The translations under genes and the position numbers were made by a program. DNA of 64,000 bases, from positions 1 to 64,000 of the forward strand of contig NZ_PXYK01000027.1 in NCBI RefSeq assembly GCF_003012745.1, given 5' to 3'. The DNA comes from Kumtagia ephedrae (GTDB taxonomy: Bacteria; Pseudomonadota; Alphaproteobacteria; Rhizobiales; Rhizobiaceae). Below, in pieces: positions 42,144-50,848 of this stretch (positions within the stretch are counted from its first letter, which is position 1; each line of letters opens with the position of its first letter). The notes below the pieces were generated by a model. That model did no database searches. It had not been told where the DNA came from and was given only the letters and a program-made list of their open reading frames with translations.

Positions 42144-44324
42144 CTACCAGCTGGCGTGTGCCTTCAACTTCACCGACCGCCCTTCGCCATAGCTGCAGAC
42201 GTTGACGCCCTGGCAGCCCGAAACATACTCCTTGTCGAAGACGTTGCTGACGTTCAGGTCGACGCCCCAATTGTCTCGGCTATAGCCGACCTTCAGGTCG
42301 AGCAGCGTCACGTCCGGAACTTTCAGCGTGTTCTCCCTGTCGGCATAGGACGAGCCGACATACCGCACGCCGCCGCCGATGCTGACGCCGTCATACCAGG
42401 CGTCGCCCCGGAAGGTGTAGTCGGTCCAGATGGACGCCATCACCTCCGGCACGAGGAAGGGCTGCTTGCCGACCAAAGCCGGGTTGGCGTCCTTGGTTAC
42501 CTTGAGCTCGTAGGCGGTGACCGCGGCCGTGAGCCTCCAGTCCTCGGTGATGTTGACCTTGCTCTCGAATTCGAAGCCGCGCGAGCGCACCTCGCCCGTC
42601 TGGACGCTGCTCGGGAACGGATTTTCGGCCGACGGCGCCTCGGCCGTCAGCACGTTCTGGCGGGTCAGGTCGAACACCGACAGGGTGAACAAGCCGTCGA
42701 TGAAGGTGGGCGTGTACTTGATGCCCGCCTCGTACTGGACGCCCTCCTCGGGATCGAACGGACGGCCGGTGAGCACGTCGGTCTCGAAGATCGGATTGAA
42801 GAAGGTCGCGACGCTGACATAGGGCGTCAGCCCGTTGTCGAACTCATAGGCGAGGCCGGCGCGCCCCGACGCCGCGCCGTCGTCCTTGGAGAAATCCGCC
42901 GGCGTGCCATAGGCGTTGGGACGATTGTCCGCGTCGGTGGCCACCCAGTCATAGCGGCCGTTGAGCGTCACCAGCCAGCCGTCGGCGAAGCGCAGCTGGT
43001 CCTGGACGTAGACGCCGACCTGCTTCTGCGTCATCTCCTGGTTGAGGTACACCGCGCGGTCCCCGCGCGTGCCCGTCACTTCCCCGGTGAAGGGATCGAT
43101 CGCGGTGAGGCCGAAGGTCGACGCCTGCACATGGTCGAGATTGTAATATTTGTAGTCGACGCCGGCGAGCAGCGTGTGCTCGACCGGCCCGGTTTCGAAC
43201 CTGCCCTCGATCTGGTTGTCGGCGAGGAATGTCCGCACCTGGGAGTCGTGGCCGAAGTCGATGAGCGTCAGGTTCGGCGTCCCGGCAACCCAGCCGAACG
43301 GATAGACGCTGACCTCGTTGATGTCGGCCGCGCCGAAGCGGGCGTTCGAACGGACCGTCCAGCCATTGTCGAAAGCGTGCTCGAACTCGTAGCCGATCCC
43401 GCCCTGGTCGCGCTTGTATTCGTCGATGTCCGTGTCAGTCGGATTGAAGTCGGGGCGGATGCGGCCGTAGTTCACGCCTCCGGCGACGTAGTCCCGAACG
43501 GTTCCGTCGTAGGGCAGGAAGCTGCCGCCGCCGTGGTTCTCGTCGATATGGGTGTAGTTGGCGAGGATGGTAAGCCTCGTGCCCTCGTCGGGCTGCCAGG
43601 TGATGCTCGGCGAGATGAAGCCGCGCCAGCCGTCCTGGTCGTCGCTGTAGGTATCGCCGCCAGCGACGCGGCCGTTGACGCGCCAGCTGACGACCTCGTC
43701 GCTCGTCACGTCGCCGACGTCGAAGCCCATGTAGACGTTGCCGGCGTCGTTGACGCCCGTCTCGACGTAGCGCTTGCGCTCGAAGGTCGGGCGCTTGCTG
43801 ACATAGTTGACGAGGCCGCCGGGATTGGAGCCGCCGTAAAGCACCGATGCCGGGCCCTTCAGGACCTCGATCCGCTCCAGCCCGAACGTATCGACGTAGA
43901 AGCCGCCGAAGCCGTAGCTGAAGAGCTGCAGCCCGTCCATGTAGGTTCCGGTCGCGGTGGCGTCGAAGCCGCGGATGTAGATCCAGTTGGTGTCGCTGTC
44001 GGCGCCGAAGGGCTGCGCGAACACGCCGGCCGTGTAGCGCAATGCCTCGTCGGCCTTCTGCGCGCCCTGCTCGTCGATCTCCTCGCGGCCGATGACCGAA
44101 ACCGACTGCGGGATCTCCTTGATGTCGGTCGCGACCTTCGAGCCTGTCAGCGTCTTTTTGGCGACGACGCCGTTCACCGGGCCGACGCCGGCTTCCTGAC
44201 CGGTCCCTTCGCCCTGCACGGTGATCTCCTGCAGCACGGTCGCCCCGTTGTCTTGCGCCATGGCCGGCGAAAGCCAAGCGACGGCGGACACGCCGCATGC
44301 CAGGAAACTACGAAATCTACGCAT
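42144..44324 (-). CDS. TonB-dependent siderophore receptor (ferrichrome/hydroxamate type)
   Basis: A 726-residue outer-membrane receptor. A signal peptide (MRRFRSFLACGVSAVAWLSPAMA) precedes an N-terminal TonB-box-like region (VLQEITVQGE), the plug domain (about 60-165: IKEIPQSVSVIGREEI, LKGPASVLYGGSNPGGLVNYVSKRP by its conserved GP..LYG..NPGG core) and a 22-strand barrel ending in an aromatic residue pattern (KLKAHASW). The start at 44324 gives a proper signal peptide; the frame opens 21 codons earlier. It imports a ferri-siderophore across the outer membrane and is the first gene of the uptake cluster. Confidence 0.92.
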   Translation of the reverse strand: MRRFRSFLACGVSAVAWLSPAMAQDNGATVLQEITVQGEGTGQEAGVGPVNGVVAKKTLTGSKVATDIKEIPQSVSVIGREEIDEQGAQKADEALRYTAGVFAQPFGADSDTNWIYIRGFDATATGTYMDGLQLFSYGFGGFYVDTFGLERIEVLKGPASVLYGGSNPGGLVNYVSKRPTFERKRYVETGVNDAGNVYMGFDVGDVTSDEVVSWRVNGRVAGGDTYSDDQDGWRGFISPSITWQPDEGTRLTILANYTHIDENHGGGSFLPYDGTVRDYVAGGVNYGRIRPDFNPTDTDIDEYKRDQGGIGYEFEHAFDNGWTVRSNARFGAADINEVSVYPFGWVAGTPNLTLIDFGHDSQVRTFLADNQIEGRFETGPVEHTLLAGVDYKYYNLDHVQASTFGLTAIDPFTGEVTGTRGDRAVYLNQEMTQKQVGVYVQDQLRFADGWLVTLNGRYDWVATDADNRPNAYGTPADFSKDDGAASGRAGLAYEFDNGLTPYVSVATFFNPIFETDVLTGRPFDPEEGVQYEAGIKYTPTFIDGLFTLSVFDLTRQNVLTAEAPSAENPFPSSVQTGEVRSRGFEFESKVNITEDWRLTAAVTAYELKVTKDANPALVGKQPFLVPEVMASIWTDYTFRGDAWYDGVSIGGGVRYVGSSYADRENTLKVPDVTLLDLKVGYSRDNWGVDLNVSNVFDKEYVSGCQGVNVCSYGEGRSVKLKAHASW

Positions 44325-44372
44325 CAATTGCCCCTTGCAAGCCCCAAACCCCGTCGCGGGCACCGCGCCGGA

Positions 44373-44399
44373 ATAAGTGGACTCCATAACTCTACTTAT
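44373..44399. promoter_or_regulatory. Dyad operator upstream of the receptor gene
   Basis: ATAAGTGGA and TCTACTTAT form a 9-base inverted repeat with one mismatch and a 9-base spacer, about 50 bases before the receptor start and 80 bases after the AraC stop. It could bind the AraC regulator or a global iron regulator (RirA/Irr/Fur). It is one of few AT-rich spots here. Confidence 0.45.
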
Positions 44400-44481
44400 A
44401 TCGTGGGGCTTGGACGTTCCTGTCCTTCTTGCTCGTTTTTGGCGTTTTCGACGTTCTCGTCGCGTCGATGATGCAGAAATG

Positions 44482-45375
44482 TCACTGCTTTCGCGCGAAA
44501 GTCGCCTTCATCCAGGTGGACGGCGCCACGCCGACCACCGCCTTGAAGACGCGGGTCAGATGCGCCTGGTCGGCAAATCCCGCCATCGCCGCGACCTCTG
44601 TCAGGACCGAGCCAGGCGAAAGGAGATCCTGGACGCGCCTTATGCGCGTCTGCATGTGCCAGCGGTGCGGCGGCACGCCCGTCGCGGCCTTGAAGGCGTG
44701 GCTGAAGTAACTCTCGGAAACGCCGGCAAGTGCTGCAAGATCCGACAGCCGGATGGGCTCGAAGCAATGCTCCTCGATGAATTCGGTGACGCAGCGCAAC
44801 TGCTGCCGCGAAAGCGCGGCCCTGGGCCGTCCCGCCTCGCGCTCGACCTTGAAAAGCAGCGCCAGCAGCGCGTTGACCAGCCCCTCTCCGTAGAGATCGT
44901 GGAAGGGATCGGCGTTGTCGCATTCGGCGGCGATGGCGGCCGCGAGGTTTGCCATGCGCGGGTCCTGAAAGCTCAGCCGGGGCTCGCGCAGCCGGTCGCG
45001 GTCCAGCGCGCGTCCGAAGCGCTGCAGAAGCGATGTCTCCGAGAAGTGCAGGTCGAGGTGCTTCATGCGCTTCAGCCCCTCGGCCCTGCCGAGGATTGGC
45101 GTTCCGGCCGGCACGAAGCTCATCGACAGCGGCGCGTCGTGCCGGTCGACCCTGCGCATCTCCGGCTGGTCGAGGACGAAGGAGCCGCCGGCGCCGAGCT
45201 CAAGCGCCACGAACAGGCGAGGGTCCGGAGAGACATAGTCGCCGCGCGCATCGACGGCGCAATCCACTTCCCAGACGTCGGCGACGACGCCTTTCCACAT
45301 GCGCCATTTCAATGCGCCGACCACGGAGAACCCGTGTGTCGAGCTGTGCATCCTCGGACTGAAGGTCGCTTCCAT
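44482..45375 (-). CDS. AraC-family transcriptional regulator
   Basis: A 297-residue regulator with an N-terminal cupin-like/effector region and two C-terminal HTH motifs (IRLSDLAALAGVSESYFSHAFKAATG and SVLTEVAAMAGFADQAHLTRVFK by pattern, within residues about 195-290). It is just upstream of and on the same strand as the TonB receptor gene, the usual place for AraC activators that sense the ferri-siderophore in the cytoplasm and switch on its own uptake. Confidence 0.9.
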   Translation of the reverse strand: MEATFSPRMHSSTHGFSVVGALKWRMWKGVVADVWEVDCAVDARGDYVSPDPRLFVALELGAGGSFVLDQPEMRRVDRHDAPLSMSFVPAGTPILGRAEGLKRMKHLDLHFSETSLLQRFGRALDRDRLREPRLSFQDPRMANLAAAIAAECDNADPFHDLYGEGLVNALLALLFKVEREAGRPRAALSRQQLRCVTEFIEEHCFEPIRLSDLAALAGVSESYFSHAFKAATGVPPHRWHMQTRIRRVQDLLSPGSVLTEVAAMAGFADQAHLTRVFKAVVGVAPSTWMKATFARKQ

Positions 45376-45594
45376 GCTGGGATGATCCCGGTGTCGCCCG
45401 AGGGATCCCGTGCGAAAGCCGCGCGCTAAAATATGATTATAGCATTCAAGTTATATCCGCAACAAGGCGGATCGATTTGGGGATGATGCGTGAGAACCAA
45501 AGCGTGCCGTGCGAATTCGATTCGATGCGACGCGCTTTGGACTGACAGACCGCGGGCCGGACCTTGGCGGTCCGACTGCCACTCGGAGGGACCG

Positions 45595-46749
45595 CTAGCT
45601 TGCCGGGGCTGCTTCGCCGGGGACCGCGCTATAGCGCGGATGCTGCTTCAGCACGGCCAGCTGGGCCGCGTTGAACGCCGCCGAGGGCTGCTGGAGCGAG
45701 ACCAGGCCGAGATAGGGGTCCACGACCCCGGTGCTCACGCCGGCAAGCTCTTCCAGGACAGCCACGCCGCAGAAGGGCACGGCGGTCTCCGCATAGCCGC
45801 CTTCCTGGACGATGACCAGCCGGCCGCCGCACAGCTCCGTGGCGGCCTGCCTGACCAGCCGCGTCATCGTGCGGAAGGTCTCGCTGGTCGCCAGCATGCG
45901 GGCCAGCGGGTCGACGCCGTTGGCATCGAAGCCGCTCACCACGACGATCAGGTCGGGACGGAATTCGCGGATCGCCGGCAAGGCTATGCCTTCCATCGCG
46001 GCGAGGTACATGTCGTGCCCGCTGCCGGGCCAAAGCGGGATGTTGATGTTGGCGCCCGCGCCGTCCCCCGCTCCGGCGTCGGAAGCGCCGCCGGACGCAC
46101 CGGGCGGAAAACAATGTTCCTGGTGGATGGAAATGGTCAGCACGTCGCCGCGCCCGTAGAAGCAGGCCTCCGTGCCGTTGCCGTGATGCACGTCCCAGTC
46201 GAGCACCGCGATCCTCTTCAAGCCGTGCCTTGCCCTGGCCGCTTCGACCGCCAGCGCGACATTGGCGAACATGCAGAAGCCCATGGACGTGTCCGGCGAG
46301 CAGTGGTGGCCGGACGGCCGGGTCACGGCATAGGCGGTGCGGCAGCTTCCATCAGCCACGTCGACGACGGCCTGGATGGCGAGGCCGGCCGACTGCTGCG
46401 CGATCTCAAAGGCGCCGCCCGAAAACGGCGCGGTGGGATGAAGCGCCCCGCCGCCGGCGTCGCTCATCGCCTTGAAGGCGTCGATGTAGGATGCCGGATG
46501 GATGCGCAGCAGGTCCTCGCGCGTGGCGGCGGGCGCCTTGCGCCAGTCGAGCCGATCGGTCAGGCCGGACACGTCCATCAGCGATTTGAGGCGCCGCTTC
46601 GGCTCGGGCGAATCCGCGTGGCCGCCGCTCGCCATAGGCTGCACCCAGCCGCCGACCGGCAGCACCAGCGCCGCCGGTCCGGCGCTGAACCACAGGCATT
46701 TTTCGTCGAAATAGAAAGCTGTCCGCTCGCTCGGCGCGCTGGTGCTCAT
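45595..46749 (-). CDS. HDAC-family (acetylpolyamine amidohydrolase-like) deacetylase
   Basis: A 384-residue zinc amidohydrolase of the arginase/HDAC fold. Catalytic landmarks are RPSGHHCSPDTSMGFC (two active-site His), VLDWDVHHGNGTEACF (zinc ligands Asp and His), SIHQEHCFPPG and VVSGFDANGVDPLARM (third zinc ligand Asp). Bacterial members deacetylate acetylpolyamines or cleave other amides. It is the last gene of a long minus-strand operon containing an amino-acid permease and a glutamine-synthetase-like ligase, a context for amine or polyamine metabolism. The start at 46749 is chosen over the ATG 12 codons upstream because it gives the conserved MSTSAPSERTAFYFDEK opening. Confidence 0.88.
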   Translation of the reverse strand: MSTSAPSERTAFYFDEKCLWFSAGPAALVLPVGGWVQPMASGGHADSPEPKRRLKSLMDVSGLTDRLDWRKAPAATREDLLRIHPASYIDAFKAMSDAGGGALHPTAPFSGGAFEIAQQSAGLAIQAVVDVADGSCRTAYAVTRPSGHHCSPDTSMGFCMFANVALAVEAARARHGLKRIAVLDWDVHHGNGTEACFYGRGDVLTISIHQEHCFPPGASGGASDAGAGDGAGANINIPLWPGSGHDMYLAAMEGIALPAIREFRPDLIVVVSGFDANGVDPLARMLATSETFRTMTRLVRQAATELCGGRLVIVQEGGYAETAVPFCGVAVLEELAGVSTGVVDPYLGLVSLQQPSAAFNAAQLAVLKQHPRYSAVPGEAAPAS

Positions 46750-46795
46750 GATGGTCCTCCGTCCCGTTGAAGGTGAAATCGGCAATGCAGGGCCG

Positions 46796-48232
46796 TCACC
46801 GGTTCTGGCCCATCCGGGCGAAGCGGGCCGGATCGGCCTTCTCCAGCCGGACCGCCAGCAGATAGCCCACGACCGCGGCTAGGGGGATCAGCGACGGCAG
46901 GACGATGCCGAGGGCACCGCCCGTCGTGCCGGTCAGGTCGCCGAAATGCAGGAAGATGTAGACGAACAGCGCCGCCATGATCAGGCCCGAGACCGCCGGC
47001 AGGATGAGGGTCGCCAGGGCCGAAGCATCCGTCGCCTTGCCGCGGAAGAAGACGATCACCGCGAGCGAGGTCACTGTCATCATGCCGAGGACGCCGAGCG
47101 TTCCCACCTGGCTGATCCAGGTGAACATGTTGAGCATCGGATCGAGCCCGAGGCCCGCGAAGACCGCCAGCACGAGCAGCGCGCCGATCGTCTGGACGAC
47201 CGAGCCGATGTGAGGGCTCTGATGGTCGTCATGGGTGCGCCCGAACGCGGCCGGCAGCAGTCCCTCGCGTCCCGCCACGTAGCTGTAGCGGGCGATGTAG
47301 TTGTGGAAGGCCGAAAGCGCGGCGAACAGGCTGGACACCAGCAGGACGCCGGCGATCGCGGGCACAGGACCGCCGACATAGCGGCCCGCCAGATCGAAGA
47401 ACAGCGCCGAGGGGTCGCCGTAGCCCTGGATGGTCGGCACGAGCTGGTCGGCGCCGATGCCGACGATCATCAGCCATGTGGTGAAGACGAAAAAGATGCC
47501 GATCATCAGCACGGACAGATAGGTTGCGCGCGGGATGGTCTTTTCCGGCTCGCGCGCCTCCTCGGCGTAGATCGTGGTCGCCTCGAAGCCGATGAACGAG
47601 CCGAGGCAGAACAGCACGGCGGCGGTCAGCGAGCCCGAGAAGATCGCATTGGCGTCGAAGAGGTTCAGCGACAGTCCGGCGGCCCCGCCGGCGCCGATGA
47701 TGGCGAAATCGACGATCAGCACGACGAGGTATTCGAGCGCGACGATGACCACCAGCACCTTGGCCGACAGGTCCACCTGCCGATAGCCGAGGAAGCCGAC
47801 GAGAAGGATTGCGACGAGGCTCCATCCCCACCAGGGAAGAACCAGGCCGAATTCGCCGAAGACGCCGGCCGCGATGCCGCCCAAAAGGCCGATCAGCCCG
47901 AACTGCATGGCGTTGTAGGCGACCAGCGCCACGATCGCCACTGCACCCGCGGTGCGGCCGCCGAGGCCGCGCGCGGCATAGGCGTAGAAGGCACCGGCAT
48001 TGGTGACGTGCCGCGACATGGCCACGTAGCCGGCCGCGAAGGCGAGCATGACCAGCGTCACGAAGATGAAGGTCGCCGGAATGCCGGTGCCGTTGCCCAG
48101 CATGAACGCCAGCGGCATCGCGCCGGCGACGCCGGTCAGCGGCGCCGCCGCCGAGATCACCATGAAGGTGACGGCGATCAGTCCGAGCGAATTCCTGCGA
48201 AGTTGATTGGTCCCCACGCTACTCATGTCCAT
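46796..48232 (-). CDS. APC-family amino acid/amine permease
   Basis: A 478-residue inner-membrane permease with about twelve hydrophobic segments. The conserved opening is LGLIAVTFMVISAAAPLTGVAGAMPLA; FLGSFIGFEATTIYAEEAREPEKTIPRAT is recognisable by the G(S/A)F.GFE.....EE...P..TIPRA pattern of APC transporters. The ATG at 48232 follows GAGGGGAC; a second ATG follows at 48226. It imports an amino acid or amine, presumably the substrate of the operon's enzymes. Confidence 0.9.
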   Translation of the reverse strand: MDMSSVGTNQLRRNSLGLIAVTFMVISAAAPLTGVAGAMPLAFMLGNGTGIPATFIFVTLVMLAFAAGYVAMSRHVTNAGAFYAYAARGLGGRTAGAVAIVALVAYNAMQFGLIGLLGGIAAGVFGEFGLVLPWWGWSLVAILLVGFLGYRQVDLSAKVLVVIVALEYLVVLIVDFAIIGAGGAAGLSLNLFDANAIFSGSLTAAVLFCLGSFIGFEATTIYAEEAREPEKTIPRATYLSVLMIGIFFVFTTWLMIVGIGADQLVPTIQGYGDPSALFFDLAGRYVGGPVPAIAGVLLVSSLFAALSAFHNYIARYSYVAGREGLLPAAFGRTHDDHQSPHIGSVVQTIGALLVLAVFAGLGLDPMLNMFTWISQVGTLGVLGMMTVTSLAVIVFFRGKATDASALATLILPAVSGLIMAALFVYIFLHFGDLTGTTGGALGIVLPSLIPLAAVVGYLLAVRLEKADPARFARMGQNR

Positions 48233-48308
48233 AGTCCCCTCTGAGCTGTATTCCCCGTTGTCGATCCATCCGGCCGCGCGGTTGGTTCCTGCGCCGGCTG
48301 TTGCCCGT

Positions 48309-49502
48309 TCAGCCGGCTGGCCCCGGTCGAACCGGGATTTTCTTGTCTTGGCGGACATGCCCGAAGGCCGCCCTGCACTTTGCGAGAAAGTCGCCGGCCA
48401 GCTGGCTGCGGCGATCCGCCGGCTGGGCGATCGCCACCACCGCGCCCTCCGGAAAATCCTCCTCCAGCGGTATGGCCAGAATTTCCTTGCCGTCGGGCCC
48501 GGTTCTCGATTGCGGCGGCTGCGGGACGATCGAATATCCCAGGTCTTGCGCGACCAGTCCCCGCACCATGGCGAAGGACGGCGACTGCAGGCGGACGAGC
48601 GGCTGGAGCCGGTTGCGCTTGAACAAGGCGGCGGTTGCCGTCCGGACCGAAGGATAGTCCAGCATGATCATCGGCAGCTCGGCGAGATCGGCCAGCCTGA
48701 GGCTCGACCGCGCGGCCAGCGGATGCATCGTGCCCACCAGCACATGAGGGGCGGGCGGGCTTATGAGTTCCACGTCGAGGTCGGCCTCTTCCACCGGACC
48801 GAAGGTGATCGCGGCCTCGATCCGGCCGGCGCGCATCTGCTCGACCAGATCGTCGTGATCCGCTTCCAGCAGGCGGATGTCGACGTCGGGCCTTTCCCTG
48901 GTGAAATCGGCGACCAGGGTCGGCACGAGCTGGGGGCCGAGGGTGATGAAGAAGCCGATATGCAGCTGGTTTTCCGGCCGTTGCGGCTGATGGTCATCGG
49001 GCGCGATCGGGATGGCGCGCCGGTAGCCCCGGTTGGCGTAGACGAGCGGCGAGCGTTGCGCGGAAAGGTCGATCTGCTCGACCTCGCCGATGAAGATGAA
49101 ATGCGTGCCCCAGAGCAGGGCGGTCTTCAGCTCGCAATCGAGCGAGACGACCGCATTGTCGATGATCGGCGCACCGGTCGCGCCGCCGTGCCAGGCGATC
49201 GCGCCGAAGCGGTCCTCGTTGAGGTGCTTGAGCCGGCCGGAGAACAGGTCGGAGACGAAACTCTGGTTGCCGGAGAGCACGTTGGCGCAGAACCGCCGGT
49301 TCTGCCGGATCGCCTCGCAGGCCGGGCTCAGATGGTGGACGCTGATCAGCAGCGAGGGCTTGCTCGTATCGGCCGAGACCGACGTCATCGATGAGACCGT
49401 GACCCCGTATCGGCCGGCGTCGCCGTCGGTCGTGACCACCGTGACGGCGGCGGCCACACGGCTCATGCCTTCGACGAAGCGGGTGCGCAGGTCGGCATCC
49501 AT
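48309..49502 (-). CDS. Fusion: flavin reductase - LysR-type effector-binding domain
   Basis: A continuous 397-residue frame. Residues 1-165 are an FMN-binding flavin reductase (FVEGMSRVAAAVTVVTTDGD, GVTVSSMTSVSADTSKPSLLISV, FCANVLSGNQ and the GEVEQIDLS strand). Residues about 178-388 are a LysR substrate-binding domain (NQLHIGFFITLGPQLVPTLV, RPDVDIRLLEADHDDLVEQM, RAGRIEAAITFGPVEE, DLGYSIVPQP). No helix-turn-helix is present, so it is not a transcription factor. By analogy with the p-hydroxyphenylacetate hydroxylase reductase C1, whose extra domain senses substrate and releases inhibition, this would be a ligand-gated reductase. The likely oxygenase partner is the ACAD-fold enzyme of this operon. 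The start is 5 bases after the glutamine-synthetase-like stop. Confidence 0.88.
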   Translation of the reverse strand: MDADLRTRFVEGMSRVAAAVTVVTTDGDAGRYGVTVSSMTSVSADTSKPSLLISVHHLSPACEAIRQNRRFCANVLSGNQSFVSDLFSGRLKHLNEDRFGAIAWHGGATGAPIIDNAVVSLDCELKTALLWGTHFIFIGEVEQIDLSAQRSPLVYANRGYRRAIPIAPDDHQPQRPENQLHIGFFITLGPQLVPTLVADFTRERPDVDIRLLEADHDDLVEQMRAGRIEAAITFGPVEEADLDVELISPPAPHVLVGTMHPLAARSSLRLADLAELPMIMLDYPSVRTATAALFKRNRLQPLVRLQSPSFAMVRGLVAQDLGYSIVPQPPQSRTGPDGKEILAIPLEEDFPEGAVVAIAQPADRRSQLAGDFLAKCRAAFGHVRQDKKIPVRPGPAG

Positions 49503-49507
49503 GGCGT

Positions 49508-50848
49508 TCACCCGAGATCGAAGAACCGCTCCAGCTCCACGTCGGGAACTTTGCGGCGGAACTCGTCGTGCTGGCACTGGCGGGTGGAGGTGAAGGCCTC
49601 GACGAAGCACTCGCCCAGCCAGTCCCTGGCGAAGGCGGAGCCGCGCAGTCGCTCGATCGCTTCCGGCATGGAGCGGGCGAAGTCGCGGCCCGGCTCCTGC
49701 GCATAGCCCGAGCCGATGGTCTCCGGATCGGGCTCGATCTCGCCGATGACGCCGGCGACGCCCGCCGCGATGGTGGCGGCGGCGGAGAGATACGGGTTGC
49801 AATCGGCGCCGGGCAGGCGGTTCTCGACACGCAGCGACCCCGCGTCGTGGCCGACCAGGCGGAAGCAGGTGGTGCGGTTCTCGAAGCCCCAGGTCAGGCC
49901 GGGCGGCGCGAAGGTGCCGGGCGCGAAGCGGCGAAAACTGTTCACCGTCGGCTGAAACACCAGCGTCAGGTCGCCGACATAGGCCTGCAGGCCGCCGAGG
50001 AAGTGGCGGAACGTCCGGCTGACCCCGTTCTTCTCCTTCTCGTCCCAGAACAGCGGCTTGCCGGCCTTGTCCTTCAGGCTGACGTGAAGATGGATCGACT
50101 GGCTGTCGGCCTTCTCGCTCCAGCGCGGCATGAAGGTGACGGACCGGCCCTGCCGCAGCGCCAGCGCGCGGATGAAGTTCTTCAGCAGGACGAGCTGGTC
50201 GGCAGGCTCGGTGCCTTCGCCGGCGCCGATGCAGGCCTCCATGAAGCCGGCGCCGATCTCCTCGTGCATCTTGGCGAGGTCGATCCTCAGCGGCTCGCAC
50301 ATCGCGGCCACCGCCTCGTACCATTCGGTCTGGACGACCTGGTAGAGGATGAGGTCGTGGCTGGCATGCGCCGTCGCGGTCCTGAGGTTGCGGTAGCCTT
50401 TCGCCCTGGCGCTCTCCGGCGTCTCGTCGAACAGGGTGTATTCCAGCTCCATCCCGTATTTGGGCACCAGCCCCGCCTCGGCGGCACGGGCGAGAACGGC
50501 TTTCAGGATGGCGCGGGGGCAGATTTTCGCCGACGCGCCGGTGTAGTTCGACAGCACCAGCAGGTCGTGCCCCGGCTTCGACCACGGCAGGCGGCGCGCC
50601 GAGGCGGGATCGACCTGCAGCGGATCGTCGTGGAAATCGCCCCTGTCGTCGTTGACGCCGGGGATCGTCAGCATCGCGTCGGTCGGGTCCAGCGCCAGTT
50701 GCGCCGGGGACATGCCCATGCCGTTCTTCATGATGCCCCTGAGGCTGCCGGCCGAGACCATCTGCCCGCGCAGGAGGCCATTGGTGTCGGTCATCGCCAC
50801 GGTGGCGAAGCGGCTGGCCGGGTCGGCCAGGTAGTCCTCAACTGTCAT
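49508..50848 (-). CDS. Glutamine-synthetase-family ligase (gamma-glutamylamide synthetase type)
   Basis: A 446-residue GS-fold enzyme. Metal and substrate sites are KYGMELEYTLFDE (ExE), GAGFMEACIGAGE, SQSIHLHVSL (the usual GSGxHxHxSL), GFENRTTCFRLV (NR..xxR) and VENRLPGADCNPYLSAAA (ExRxxxxxxNPY). It is not the housekeeping GlnA; homologues such as PuuA or GlnT join glutamate to an amine. The stop of the TetR gene overlaps its start by 11 bases, so they are co-translated. In this operon it may tag an imported amine with gamma-glutamyl, or capture ammonia released by ring cleavage. Confidence 0.88.
   Translation of the reverse strand: MTVEDYLADPASRFATVAMTDTNGLLRGQMVSAGSLRGIMKNGMGMSPAQLALDPTDAMLTIPGVNDDRGDFHDDPLQVDPASARRLPWSKPGHDLLVLSNYTGASAKICPRAILKAVLARAAEAGLVPKYGMELEYTLFDETPESARAKGYRNLRTATAHASHDLILYQVVQTEWYEAVAAMCEPLRIDLAKMHEEIGAGFMEACIGAGEGTEPADQLVLLKNFIRALALRQGRSVTFMPRWSEKADSQSIHLHVSLKDKAGKPLFWDEKEKNGVSRTFRHFLGGLQAYVGDLTLVFQPTVNSFRRFAPGTFAPPGLTWGFENRTTCFRLVGHDAGSLRVENRLPGADCNPYLSAAATIAAGVAGVIGEIEPDPETIGSGYAQEPGRDFARSMPEAIERLRGSAFARDWLGECFVEAFTSTRQCQHDEFRRKVPDVELERFFDLG

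Noticed and set aside
42156-44471. A 771-codon open frame antisense to the TonB receptor
   Set aside because: Low-complexity shadow of the receptor gene, which has signal peptide, plug and barrel motifs.
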